From Erigeron canadensis (lineage: Eukaryota; Streptophyta; Magnoliopsida; Asterales; Asteraceae), in contig NC_057768.1 in the NCBI RefSeq assembly GCF_010389155.1, positions 5,392,501 to 5,456,500 on the forward strand: a stretch of 64,000 nucleotides of DNA, given 5' to 3'. The notes under the pieces were generated by a model. That model did no database searches and had not been told where the DNA came from. It saw only the letters and a list, made by a program, of their open reading frames with translations. Positions 1-10,242 of this stretch are shown piece after piece (position 1 is the stretch's first letter; each line of letters opens with the position of its first letter). Position numbers and translations under genes: made by a program.

Positions 1-22
1 GATGTTTGGTTCTGGTATATTG

Positions 23-913
23 TCAAAGAGGAGATGGAGGAGTAGGTGGGTGTGTTGGAGATGGAGCAGGAGATGGGATGTGAGTGGATTGATCATTTGT
101 AGGAGAATGTATGGTTGGAGATGTTGGATTCTTATGAGATGAAATAAAAGGGAAAAGAAAAGTTGGATTGGAGTTGCTTGATAAAGGAGAATTGTTTGTT
201 GGTTTGATATGAGAATTTTCATGAAAAGGGAAAATGTTTTCATTGAAAGTAACATGTCTGCTTATGTGAACTTTGTGGGTTTTGGGGTCATAAAGAAGGT
301 AGCCTTTTTGGTTTTGAGGGTAACCTAATAGGACAGTGGGAATAGCTCTTGGTTCAAATTTGTTAGGAGATTTGTGGTACAAAAAGGCTTGGCAACCAAT
401 GACCTTTAGATGATCAAGAAAAGGAGCAGAACCATAAAGAATTCCATATGGGCTTTTGTTGTTGAGAGTAGCAGTTGGGAGTCTGTTTATGATGTATGTG
501 GCAACTAGTATGCAATAACTCCATAGATGTTTGGGAAAATTTGCATGAAAATGTATTGATCTAGCAACCTCAAGGAGGTGCCTGTGTTTTCTTTCCACTC
601 TTCCATTTTGTTGAGGTGTGTAGGGGCAAGATTTTTGGTTAATAATACCCTTTTCATTGAAAAAGTTTTGAAGGTTTTCATTGACAAATTTTATACCATT
701 GTCTGTCCTAATGGTTTTGATTGTAATACCAAAATGATTTAGGATGTATGTGTGAAAAGTTTTGATAATGGTGGTGGTGTGAGCTTTTGAGGGTAAGAAA
801 TAGGTCCAAGTGGCCCTAGAATGGTCATCAACAATTGTCAGAAAATACTTGCAATTATTAAATGCAGAATGTTGGTAGAGTCCCCAAACATCAATGTGTA
901 CAAGATCAAACAT
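23..913 (-). pseudogene. Copia integrase core, broken at both ends
   Basis: The frame begins in the integrase RNase H-like core (HIDVWG, then FLTIVDDHSR with the first catalytic Asp, a second Asp in IRTDNG, and the catalytic Glu in the NGRVERKHR motif). It is followed by the usual GCQAFLYH and VLLGY segments and a Pro/Ser-rich linker. A stop at 23-25 cuts it before reverse transcriptase, which would lie outside the window. The catalytic residues themselves look unbroken. Confidence 0.85.
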
Positions 914-1209
914 AGCAGAAGCATGAGATACACTTTTAGGAAAAGAAAGTAATGTTTCTTTGATAAAGGATATATATCACACACATTATTGAGTTTACAG
1001 TTATCATAAACAGAAATGTTTTGCATTTGTTTGAGAATAGAAAGAGAACAATGCCCTAATCTAGCATGCCAAAGATGTGCATTGCTGGCAGAGCTCAGGA
1101 TGGTAGCTTTGGAGTGAACTTGAGAGGTGGTAGCTTTGGTGGACAGAAGGTAGAGAATATTACAAAGAATGCCATGAGCAATTTTCTTGTTATGTTCAGA
1201 AAAACACAA
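838..1209 (-). pseudogene. Copia GAG-pre-integrase segment
   Basis: This frame picks up where the gag-protease frame breaks. It carries the pre-integrase zinc-binding region with the LWHARLGH signature and the beginning of the downstream cysteine pair. Near position 935 homology jumps to the next frame, where integrase begins. Two frameshifts therefore bracket this piece. The true homologous part is about 935-1209; the rest is shadow. Confidence 0.75.
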
Positions 1210-2711
1210 GAGTTATGAGTGAAAGTTATAGAATTATGAGGAGTGAGTAACTTGCTAATAGATAGCAAGTTGTAGGTGAAGGTAGGAATGTAGAGAACAT
1301 TGTGAAGAATGATGTGTTCATTGATGGTCACGGATCCTATAGTGTCAACAAAAGTGACAGTGTCATTTGGAAGGAAGACTTTTATTGGTACTTTGCATTT
1401 ATAGACATTATGCGTGAGGTGAAGGTAAATGCATATATGGTCTGTTGCCCCACTATCAGTTATCCAAACATCCTCAGTCCTAGACAAACAAGATGCAATA
1501 AATCTAAACTTAGGCATGGAGTCAAAAGTGAATGAGTATATACCTGCAGTAAGAGCAGAAGGAGGATCATTTGGTAGCTGTGATTGCTGCATCATTAGCA
1601 TCACCTGATTGAGTTGATTCTGCACCTGATCAAACTTTGCATTCGGAACCATGGACTCCTGAGAAGGTTGTGAGATAGAAGCCATGTAGTATGGTGTTTC
1701 CTTAGAGGTGGAGGAGATGTCTTCAGAACTTACCATTTGGACAGATTTCCCTTTAAATGAGACAGGAGAATTTCTTGGTGGTGGTGGTTGATTTTTGTAA
1801 TGCAAGGGGTGACCAGGGGGATATCCAACCAGTTTGTAACACTCCTCTTTGGTATGACCCTCTCTGTGGCAATAAGAGCAGTTTACACCTTTCTTGAAAA
1901 CACTTGCCCTGTTTATCGTAAGTTTAGACCTAGGGACATATTTTGATGGTTGAGTCATTGTATTAAGTGTCACAGGGGTAACTAGAGTCTGTTTTGATCC
2001 TTCCCTCTGTTTTTCTTCCTGTCTAAGCATACTATAGGCCTTGGAAACATTAGGTAGGGGTTGTATGAGCAGAATTTGACCTCTGATGTTTGTGTACCCC
2101 TCATCTAGTCCCATTAAGAATTGAATCAACCTCTTTCTTTGCTCTCTTGCACCATGTTCTTTCCCATTGTCACAAGTACACTTACAAATAGAAGCATAAG
2201 GTGCTTTTAAAGCATCTAGTTCATCCCAAAGGCCCTTGAGTTTGTGGTAATAGGTTTCCACAGAAGTATTGTTTTGAGAAAGGTTAACCAATTCATTAGT
2301 GACCTGAAAGATCCTATGGCCATCTAGTTGGGAGTAGTGTTCACTGAGTTCATTCCATAAGGCTAAAGTAAAGCTTACAAAGTTTAGATTGTTGCTAATT
2401 TGGTCAGAAACTGTGTTTAAAATCCAGGAAATGACCATGTCATTGGTACGTTCCCAAAGAGGCCTAAGTGCAGAGCCTGGTGCTGGTTCAGCATACTCTC
2501 CATTAACAATTTTCAACTTATTTTTAGCACTAAGGGCAATATTCATTGATCTTTTCCTGGAATTATAATTTTTTGATCCAGTGAGTTTCTTAGTTATGAG
2601 GATAATACCTGGATAATCATTTTGATGCAAGTACAGAGGATGATTAATAGAATCTTCTGAATCTGTTGCAGTAGTTCCTCCTCCGGTTGATTCAGTTTCT
2701 GGAATCGCCAC
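1095..2711 (-). pseudogene. Copia gag plus protease, frameshifted
   Basis: The frame opens with a retrotransposon gag N-terminus and a UBN2-type gag core, here about residues 30-250, including a typical W-x-x-L-x-x-x-Y region. A CCHC zinc knuckle (CSYCHREGHTKEEC) follows near residue 280, then an aspartic protease with an intact DSGATDH active-site motif. Homology to the family fades at about position 1200, where the reading moves to another frame, so the last 35 residues are out-of-frame sequence. The start at 2711 fits a normal gag start. Product would package RNA and mature the polyprotein; this copy cannot make a fused gag-pol. Confidence 0.85.
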
Positions 2712-2853
2712 TGATGAAAGAATTTGACCTAAACTTGATTACACTCATGCCAACAGAGTGTAATTATCTTTTATCGACTATTTCAATAGCCAAGAAAGAA
2801 ATCAACTATGTTAATGGAAAAGTACAAAGCTTCATTAGTGAAAGTTGGGTGAA

Positions 2854-2960
2854 TATGTATTATAGGGGTTGGTTATTGTAATCAAGTATTAACGTAAAGC
2901 AAATAAGATAAGATCTTGACCCTTAAATCCTGATAAAATTGATGCACGACGATTCCCGAA
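2854..2960. repeat. Dispersed repeat, copy 1 (partner near 58.4 kb)
   Basis: The stretch from GGGGTTGG to ATTGATGCACGA aligns by eye with 58410-58527 over about 105 bases, sharing blocks such as TTAAATTGATGCACGA-like ends. The two copies lie 55 kb apart and are not part of any recognisable gene. I see no terminal inverted repeat, so the class is unknown. Confidence 0.6.
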
Positions 2961-4284
2961 ACACATATACATATACATATCTCCAACTCATTTTTTTCTT
3001 TTTAACCCTCCTAACCATTTTTCATGAGATTCATCACTTTTCAACCCTCTTAAAAAAATTCTTTTGTTTTTCAAGATGGCCCCACTCTCACCCCACATGC
3101 TCTGGTTCCTTCCCCCTCAAGCCGCAGCTGCTTGAAAGTCCTCCCAACCGCAACCCTCTCTCAACCCTCTATGATGACGGCGGTGTGCCTGGGAGGGCTG
3201 GGCCAACCCGTATGCCAACCCTCCACCGCTCCCTTCCCCTAATGTTTTTTTTTTAATGTTTGTCACATAACTATAACCATCCAATTAAATAATTACATTT
3301 GTCACGTATTGATCTTAGAATTATACTTATGTTATTGAAAAGAGGACATACAATAAGAGCACGACAAGGACAAATGGCCATCGACATTGTAATATTTTTT
3401 AGTAAAACAAGGAATACAATTAGGGAGAAATGTTATACTAATGATTAGAAAAACTGTACATTTTGTATATTTATAAATTTAACCTTTTTCATTTAATTAT
3501 ATGTGTTTTAACAGATACAAATATAATTTTGTCATTATATACTACATTTTGAGTCATAATAATAGTTATTATTATTATTTATTAATGTTTGAAACTTTGA
3601 GTGAATAATCAAATATTGCTACATGATTATATGATTATATATGATCCAAATAAGCAGTTTAAAAACCTTCTTCTTTCTTTTGCATGTGCTGAATTGAGGT
3701 ATGTTGCAATTCACAAAATCCAATGGCCCTTGAAAGTTAATTAAATATCACCATATAATCAATTGATTCAAAGGAAGAAATTACGAAATCAAATGAATTG
3801 ATTCAAGGGAAAAATTCTATAATGAACTTTCCAACAAATGTCAATCGTTCCACCCTTATAAATCATAAGTTATGATTTATTAATTTTAGTTCTAACTAAA
3901 TATATTGTCGTGTAATTAAAGAGAAATTACTTCAAAATGATAAGTCAAATATCAAAACATAAGTAAAGTTTTGGACCTTACATTATGACATATGACATGA
4001 TTTCATTTGATTGTTCTATCTTACTAAAAGGTTTATATAGTAAGAATTATTTGACTAAATAGTAAATTTTTTTATAGGTGATTAAATCTAAACATACAAC
4101 TTAATATTTGGCCATTTAGGTAAATTTCTCATATATATAATATATATAGTATCGAGTTACTGTAGGAAGTGTCTTAAAGCGTGAAGGTTGTGAAGTGGGG
4201 CTACGAAGCTCATCTGTATTCGTAGAGTAATCTATCAACGAAATAAATAAGCAAAGTAACAATAAGTCTTAATTGCCAACCTAG
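2961..4284. other. Intergenic, AT-rich, no gene seen
   Basis: There is a short CT/GC-rich patch at about 3060-3245 with repeated AACCCTC words, then AT-rich sequence with T and A runs. The open frame in the GC-rich patch has no recognisable domain and looks like a fragment of an unidentified repeat. Nothing else could be supported. Confidence 0.5.
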
Positions 4285-5660
4285 TCATATATATATTAAC
4301 TAGGTTATAACCTGTGCGATGCACAGTTCGGTAATTTAGAAATGAAATTTGTTTTTTAATTTGTAACATGATCAAATAAGCTGAGAAACACAAAGAGTAT
4401 TAAACAACATAGTTGACATGTACTTTGGTAATTTAAAAATGATATTTATTCTTTGGTTTATAACATAGTTTGAACAACTATTCAAAATAAGTAGTTGATT
4501 TAACATTCTGATATATCTAAATATATGATTTCATTGCCATTTTCGATGCCATTTTCATTGCCATCATTATGTATTTACATCATACTTCCAACCATAATTG
4601 TCTAACTCGTAACTTTTGACTCAACTCGAAAACATTATTTTATGAATCGAGACTCGAAACGTGACTCGACTCATAAGAGTCAGGATATTTTTAAATACTA
4701 CATAATATAGTATAACTATACATACGTGACGTCTTTATAAACAAAATATAAGTTCATTATCTTAATAGATTTACCAAAATCATATATAATCAATAGTTTT
4801 GAGTCATAAACTTACAATTTATCTCTAAATTCGTAATAAAATGATCAAAACTACATTGATAACACACAAAATAATGTTACAAAATAAATATAATATAAAA
4901 AATATATACATAGTATCAAACTACAACAATTATAAGTTTGCGATTCGTGACTCGGTCCAAGTTGACACAGCGACTCGTATGAGTCTAGACAAAAACGAGT
5001 CACCTAACGAGTTGACTCATTTTTTGTGTAAACCGACTAGACTCGTAAGAGTTTAACAACAATGCTTACAACAGCCACAACTAATGTGACATATTTTTTA
5101 CAAATTTTTTTGAAAGACATCTTTAATATAATTTTCACTAATTACATTAATATTTCACAAAATCGACCATTTAAGTTCAAAAATCAAAATGAATCAAATA
5201 AAATAAATCGACATAGTAAATCAAAACTACACTAATCTTTCTTTACAAAAAATAACATAAATATATATAAATTTTTTTTTTTACTATAGAATTAGGATAG
5301 TAAAACATATTTTCAATCCGTCATATAATAAACCAAAAATATTTATGCCAGAATTATAGAAGCGAAAAAAATAGAAGAATCGATTTTCTATCCTTGTAGA
5401 ATATCATAAAAGATTGATTTGTAAAAATTGGATATACATATAACACCTAATTACGAAATTGGATATATGAATAAAGTTTAATTACGAACAGCTACATGTA
5501 CATATTACTGATGATGATGATGAAGCCTCTTTTTTATTTATATTATATTCATTATTTTTTAATTGACATGTAATAAAAATCTATATAGCTTTATTCTATG
5601 TGAATGGAAGTGTCGTGATGTATTCTATATCATTGTTAATCTTTAGATTTCAAATGTAAA

Positions 5661-5732
5661 ACCGTTAGTTCAGTGGTATAACGTGCACTTGGTGAAGTTG
5701 TTGGTCTTGGATTCGAAGCTCTCGATCCTTGT
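5661..5732 (+). repeat. tRNA-like sequence, possible SINE head
   Basis: TAGTTCAGTGG at 5666-5676 fits a Pol III box A, and GGATTCGAAGC at 5709-5719 resembles a degenerate box B at tRNA-like spacing. No clean cloverleaf or acceptor stem is evident, so it is not called a functional tRNA. It may be a tRNA-derived SINE head or a decayed tRNA inside the Helitron. Confidence 0.35.
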
Positions 5733-6185
5733 ACGCATAATTTTATTTTTATATTAATTAAGGCTTATGTTGATGGATATATGTTGTACTAATGCCATGT
5801 AGCGTATGACGTGGTTGACACGTAGGATTGGTATAATCTTGGTGTGCCATGTAAACAATGACGTGGGCAGGTCGAGTGACTGCCACATAGGATGAATTTA
5901 TCCTTACTTATAGGTATAGTAAGAAGGGTTAAGTCGTAAAATATTTGATTAGCAATAATCAAATATTGACATAAGATTTACCAACGAAGTAATTAAGCCT
6001 TGACCACAAAGGTTTGTTTAGCGTGGTCTGAAAATAGTCAACGACCTTAAGCTTCAAAATGGTGTCAAGCAAGGTTAAATATTTAATTAAGACGAGTTTA
6101 TAAAGAAATTTTGTGACTCTGAATAAAAAGCTAAGGAGTAAAGTAATGAATTGAACAGATCACTAAAGATAAATGGGACGGGCTA

Positions 6186-6322
6186 AAATGCATCGAACTT
6201 AAATATGGCATCGAACTTAAAATCTCATTGAGCTAAAAGTACCTCCGAACTAAAATCTTCATCGAACTAAAAGTTTCTCTCAACTAAAACTTTGCATCTA
6301 AACCTTTACGTCGAACTCATTT
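6186..6322. repeat. Degenerate short tandem repeat (ATCGAACTAAAA-like)
   Basis: Seven or so imperfect units of the type CATCGAACTTAAA / CATCGAACTAAAA occur at intervals of roughly 18-22 bases within the Helitron relic. They carry no coding signal. Confidence 0.55.
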
Positions 6323-6956
6323 GGGAAGACAGGGCTACAAACATAAATTTGCAATTCTATTGGAATCAAATATTGAAGTTAGCTTCGGGCTTAAATGGCA
6401 GAGGGTCAAACGGACATGGCTAAAAAAAAAATTAAAAACAAAACAAAACAAACAAACAATCTTTTATTATCGCACCGTTGCTCTAATAACTTATTAACCA
6501 ATCAAATCTCTCAATTTCTTTAAATTTTCAATTTTGACTTTTTTTAACTTTTTATTATATATATATATATATATCTATTTATATTTATATAAATGTTCAC
6601 CATCTATTAAATATAATATGTCAGACCGTCTACTTAAAGATGACTATTACATTATTTATAAGTTGTAGATATAGATATCTAATTTAACATATAAACACTA
6701 TATGAAGTTATGAACGGCATATCCCCAATCCAATCCCAAACATAATACAACATTTTTACCCTAATCAAAATCAAAACATGAGATGATATATACAATAAAC
6801 TGAACAAAGGGTTACTTGAATTCTAAACTCAAATCAATATGAACTCCATTCATAATTTTATTATTTTTCAATAAAAAAAAATATAATTTTTGTTTTTATT
6901 ATATATTAGTTTCGTGTATTAATTAATGTTTATAGTTACGATTGTTAATCAAATAA

Positions 6957-7178
6957 CCGAGAATGAAGCTAATACCGCCAGCTAAAAAAATCTCATTAAG
7001 ATTTCATAAAATACAATTCCCGCTGGTGGTTTCTTTCACAATAACAATTAACAAAAGTCAAGGACAATCGTTATCGATTGTTGATTTGTATTTACAACGT
7101 CCGATTTTCTCACACGGACAATTGTACATTGCAGTATCTTAAGTTAAGTCGAAAAAGAGCCTCAAGGAGTTGATCTGA
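6957..7178 (+). pseudogene. Helitron PIF1-type helicase, C-terminal remnant
   Basis: Reading from 6957 gives PRMKLIP, then a segment containing SFTITINKSQGQSL, YLQRPIFSHGQLYIAVS and VKSKKSLKELI. These match the last helicase motifs (V and VI) of Helitron Rep-helicases. A TAA at 7140-7142 sits where an Arg codon would normally follow AVS, and the frame is shifted by one base just upstream of 6957. The catalytic Rep and N-terminal helicase domains are not visible, so this is a dead fragment. Confidence 0.8.
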
Positions 7179-7494
7179 GCAAAGATGGGAGACAAAAAAC
7201 AATACAACAAATGTTGTTTATAAAGAAATCTTGAAAAAGATGAAAGAAGATATATGATTTTGATGTTTATTTTACACTATTTTGTTTTTTATTTCATAAC
7301 GTTCTTAACATTTGAATTGAATAGTTAGATTATAAGTATATCTTCAATTTTAAAATTATAACTTTTTTATGACTTAAATATATAAATATCTAATATTGAT
7401 AATATTGTAAGTCCCGTATCCAGTGGTGGACACGGGTCTAAAATCTAGTTATTTTTTTACAAGGTAGTTATAAGGACACAAATTGCAAAGGGTC

Positions 7495-7861
7495 TGTTAA
7501 GAATCGATATTCATATACACAAGATCGAACTCACAAGATTGAACAATATATTTGATTCGATGATATACAACAAACCATTGTTGTTACATTGAAAAGACAC
7601 ACCGTAAACTATATACAAACACATATATTTATAGACTACATATGACGGTTATCTCCCACCATCGTGTCTCTTGTGTCTCTTCAAACAGTCACGTTGCTTC
7701 AGTTGTTACTTCTGTTTATCAAGCATCGCGTCCCTCTCTTTGAAGGTTGGTGTCGGTTTCTCTTAAACAACACCGGCCCTTTTCCTTTTAGGCCGAATTG
7801 ACCCATTTACAGATTAGTCCCTAAACTTTTAACAACAAGACTTAAATAATTAAGTCCAACA
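7495..7861 (-). repeat. Putative 3' LTR of the 7.5-9.3 kb unit
   Basis: It is 367 bp long and bounded by TGTT and AACA. On the minus strand it is preceded by a purine-rich run (GGGGGGAATA), as expected for plus-strand priming. The boundaries rest on termini and purine tract, since a clean partner LTR is not visible. Confidence 0.5.
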
Positions 7862-7932
7862 TATTCCCCCCTAATTGTTTAAGTCTTGTTCTTCGAGTCT
7901 TCATGCTTCTCCTTTGGATTCTTCAACAATCT

Positions 7933-8082
7933 TTAACTTGACAATTTCCTTTTGGCTTTCTCCTCACCTGAAACTCCGTCTCTTCGTTTATCTTTGTGAA
8001 GCAATCCCTTCCATTCGTCCATTGTTACTGGTCCATCGGTAAACATATCTATCTTAAATGTCTCTTCTGGTTTATTTGATTT
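7933..8082 (-). pseudogene. Short coding remnant in the LTR unit, unknown
   Basis: A 49-residue open stretch on the minus strand has balanced, protein-like composition (segment VTMDEWKGLLHKDKRR, then Lys/Glu-rich) and ends in TAA at 7933-7935. It has an in-frame TAG just before it and no Met start, so it is the tail of a broken frame. It may be the end of a gag-like or element-specific protein. I do not recognise a domain. Confidence 0.35.
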
Positions 8083-8143
8083 CTAGGTTGTTTGATCAAA
8101 CCCGCATCACTTTTGAAAGTCATATTCGCCCCGCAAATAATTG

Positions 8144-8302
8144 TCACATCCGCCTCTTTCTAATGACAACTATGTCCGCTTCTCCGCTATTGGCAATCAA
8201 ACCCGCTTCTCCGCTGTTGATCTAGATCAATCCCGCAATTCCGCTGTTGATAACCAAACCCGCTACCCCGTTGTTGATTATCAATCCCGCTAATCCGCTA
8301 TT
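8144..8302 (-). repeat. 30-bp tandem repeat encoding decayed decapeptides
   Basis: Read on the minus strand, this stretch gives repeated ten-residue units of the form NSGxAGLIxx, about five copies, with one in-frame TAG and a final TGA. At DNA level the unit is about 30 bp (CCCGCTTCTCCGCTGTTGAT-like on the plus strand). The third-position drift with conserved residues suggests it was once translated. It lies just upstream, in the minus-strand sense, of the 7933-8082 remnant. Confidence 0.55.
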
Positions 8303-8635
8303 AATCCTAAATTACCCTAACCCAATCTTCCAAAACCAGATGATCTTCTTCCTCTAAGAATCAAACTTTCCGTTGTTGTATTTTCCGTTTTTCTAAAGTA
8401 TACCAACTTGACAAAAAAAACTATACAAATATTTGATTCTCTTTATTCTTTATATCAAGATGAACAAAAATTTATCATTCTTTAACACAATCAAGTTTAT
8501 CAAATAAGTATTTCTGTTATCATTTAAAAAGAAATTGTTGTTCTTCCTTTTATAACACTACCAAAAAAATACTTTGGTTTTCTTTTAACATCTGTGTTGA
8601 ACCAGCCTCATGGTATTCTAAATAAAAGTCTTACT

Positions 8636-9095
8636 TGTTGGAACCATGTTAGTGTGACCGTCACTGATCATGTATCATTCATGATATGATAATTGACGAT
8701 AACTGAAATCCCTATGTCTAGTAAATATATAATGGGCGTATTTACTCTTAAAGACGTAGTATAGAGTTTCCCATTAGGTGATTGTAACTAAGAGTACTAA
8801 AGGTGCACACATTAAACACCAAAGGGGTTTAAAGTATAAATACTCTCCTTATATATAGAGAGTCATTAACCCTAAGTTAAGGTTAATCTCTACACACATT
8901 AAACCCTAAATTTCGTGTGTGTATTCCTCTCAAATTCGTGCATCATGTTCCAGCTAAATTACTCATCCCATTATTACTCAATCACCTTGTTATGGGAACC
9001 CGAAATCAATAGCAATTATGCTTTATGCTCTTACAGGTTCCACATGACGATTGGGGATGTTTTATCACTCGAATCGAATCATGTTTATTCCAACA
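8636..9095 (+). mobile_element. Solo LTR (Copia-like), nested, 460 bp
   Basis: It starts TGTTGGAA and ends TTCCAACA, an inverted terminal pair, and is flanked by perfect 5-bp direct repeats TTACT (8631-8635 and 9096-9100). A TATA-like TATAAATA lies near 8837, followed by a second TATATATA near 8853, which suggests plus orientation. It interrupts the 7495-9322 unit, so it inserted later and lost its internal part by LTR-LTR recombination. The open frame at 8915-9136 inside it is meaningless. Confidence 0.85.
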
Positions 9096-10242
9096 TTACT
9101 GACTTTTGTCCTTGTAGTAATCAATTTCCCTTTTAATGCAGTTTAAAAAAAATCAAAAGTAAAAGAACAATACGTATCTCTTTACTTCTTTTTTCTTCCC
9201 TCTAGATTTTACTTTTCTTTCTTCTGGTTGAACAATTCATTGTTCAAATCGAATTCTTCTCCCATATCTCTTCTGTGTTCTTACAACTTAATAAGAACAA
9301 CCCGAAATAATTAAGTCCAACAGGGTCAACCAAATTCCGGTACAATATGAGGCGGGGTGGAAATCGGATTAGGAGGTACTATACGGTCAAACGAAGTAAT
9401 ATGTCATTACGGCTAGAGGTGAAAAAACAAGTTAACCGATTCCGGTTAATTTTTTTAGTAATTGAAATCAGTTTTTTTTTTAAAATAACCGAATCCGGTT
9501 AACCAGTACCGGTTATTCTATGGAAAAGTTCAAACTGGTATAATCGATTATGGTTAATTAAAACCGGTTAACCGATGTGGTTAATCTATACCAGTTAACC
9601 GAAAAAAGTTGCAAAACAAATTTAGCAGCAGCAAAATCCTGAGTTCGCAAAAACCTGTCGAGTTAGCAGCAGTACCTGGACATTTTTATAAACAAATTTA
9701 AACCAACAAAATTCCGGCAATAGCTAAGTAAATAAGTAATCACCTAAACATTTTTAATAACCTGGACTCCTGGAAAGTTTAACCAACACACACATTGTCA
9801 TGTTTTATAACAAAAACATAAACATTAGCAGCAACCTAACCACATTAACTTACACAAAACATAAAGTCTAGCCAGCAGTAGCATTACGAAACAATTTCTA
9901 GCAAGAGTATCATTAAACGGAAATATAAAACTAAAGAGTAGCAGCAGCCAGCACTCCAGCAGTATCATGAAACATAGCAAGCAAGCAGCAACACAATAAG
10001 CAGCAACAACATCAGCTGCATCACAAAATGTCACAACAGAAATATTAAAAACAGTATTATCTTATGTTAAATTAATAATATCAATCTCAAAACAACATAA
10101 ACACAACATTACAGTAGCATTGAGTAGAAACTTTAAAGTAACAAACTAGTAGTGCAAACCAGAAACTTACAAACCGACTTGATCTTCAAACATAAACAGT
10201 ACACGGCAAGACAGAAGCAGAAACATAATAGCAAAACAGAAC

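Larger units (their letters stand above)
1..2711 (-). mobile_element. Ty1/Copia retrotransposon, truncated at both ends
   Basis: The minus strand reads gag, zinc knuckle, protease, GAG-pre-integrase and integrase in Copia order, and the element runs off the left edge of the window before reverse transcriptase. Coding is spread over three frames, so it is a dead copy. To the right of the gag start I find no tRNA-Met primer site (GCTCTGATACCA on this strand) and no LTR, so the 5' LTR and leader are missing. The integrase resembles that of the second decayed Copia element at 50-55 kb, suggesting the RE1/RE2 type of family. Family assignment is from motif recognition only. Confidence 0.9.
4285..7448 (+). 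mobile_element. Helitron relic
   Basis: The left end shows TC followed by an AT-rich stretch and the typical subterminal hairpin CTGTGCGATGCACAG (4313-4327). The right end has a GC hairpin, CCCGTATCC...GGACACGGG (7413-7436), nine bases before CTAG at 7445-7448, followed by T. This is the Helitron 3' signature. Just inside the right end is a decayed Helitron helicase fragment in the expected orientation. The base before the left TC is G, not the usual A, so the exact left border is uncertain. Most internal coding sequence is gone. Confidence 0.65.
7495..9322 (-). mobile_element. LTR-type unit flanked by GGGTC duplications
   Basis: The unit begins TGTTAAG and ends CCAACA, and is flanked on both sides by GGGTC (7490-7494 and 9323-9327), a 5-bp target-site duplication. 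On the minus strand it starts TGTTGGACTTAATTA. A second copy of the CCAACA terminus ends at 7861 and is followed by a C-run, which on the minus strand is a polypurine tract next to a 3' LTR start. This suggests 3' LTR at 7495-7861 and internal sequence to the right. The right half does not clearly match that LTR beyond the last 20 bases, so the 5' LTR is rearranged or the whole unit is one large LTR. A solo LTR interrupts it. Confidence 0.65.

Noticed and set aside
2939..3256. Open frame of 105 residues
   Set aside because: Pro/Ser-rich translation of a CT-rich patch, no domain, no promoter or splice context.
5661..5732. Functional tRNA gene
   Set aside because: Boxes A and B are only partly conserved and the arms do not form a cloverleaf by eye. 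Kept as a tRNA-like relic only.
8915..9136. Open frame of 73 residues
   Set aside because: It lies across the 3' end of a solo LTR and past its target-site duplication, so it is chance.
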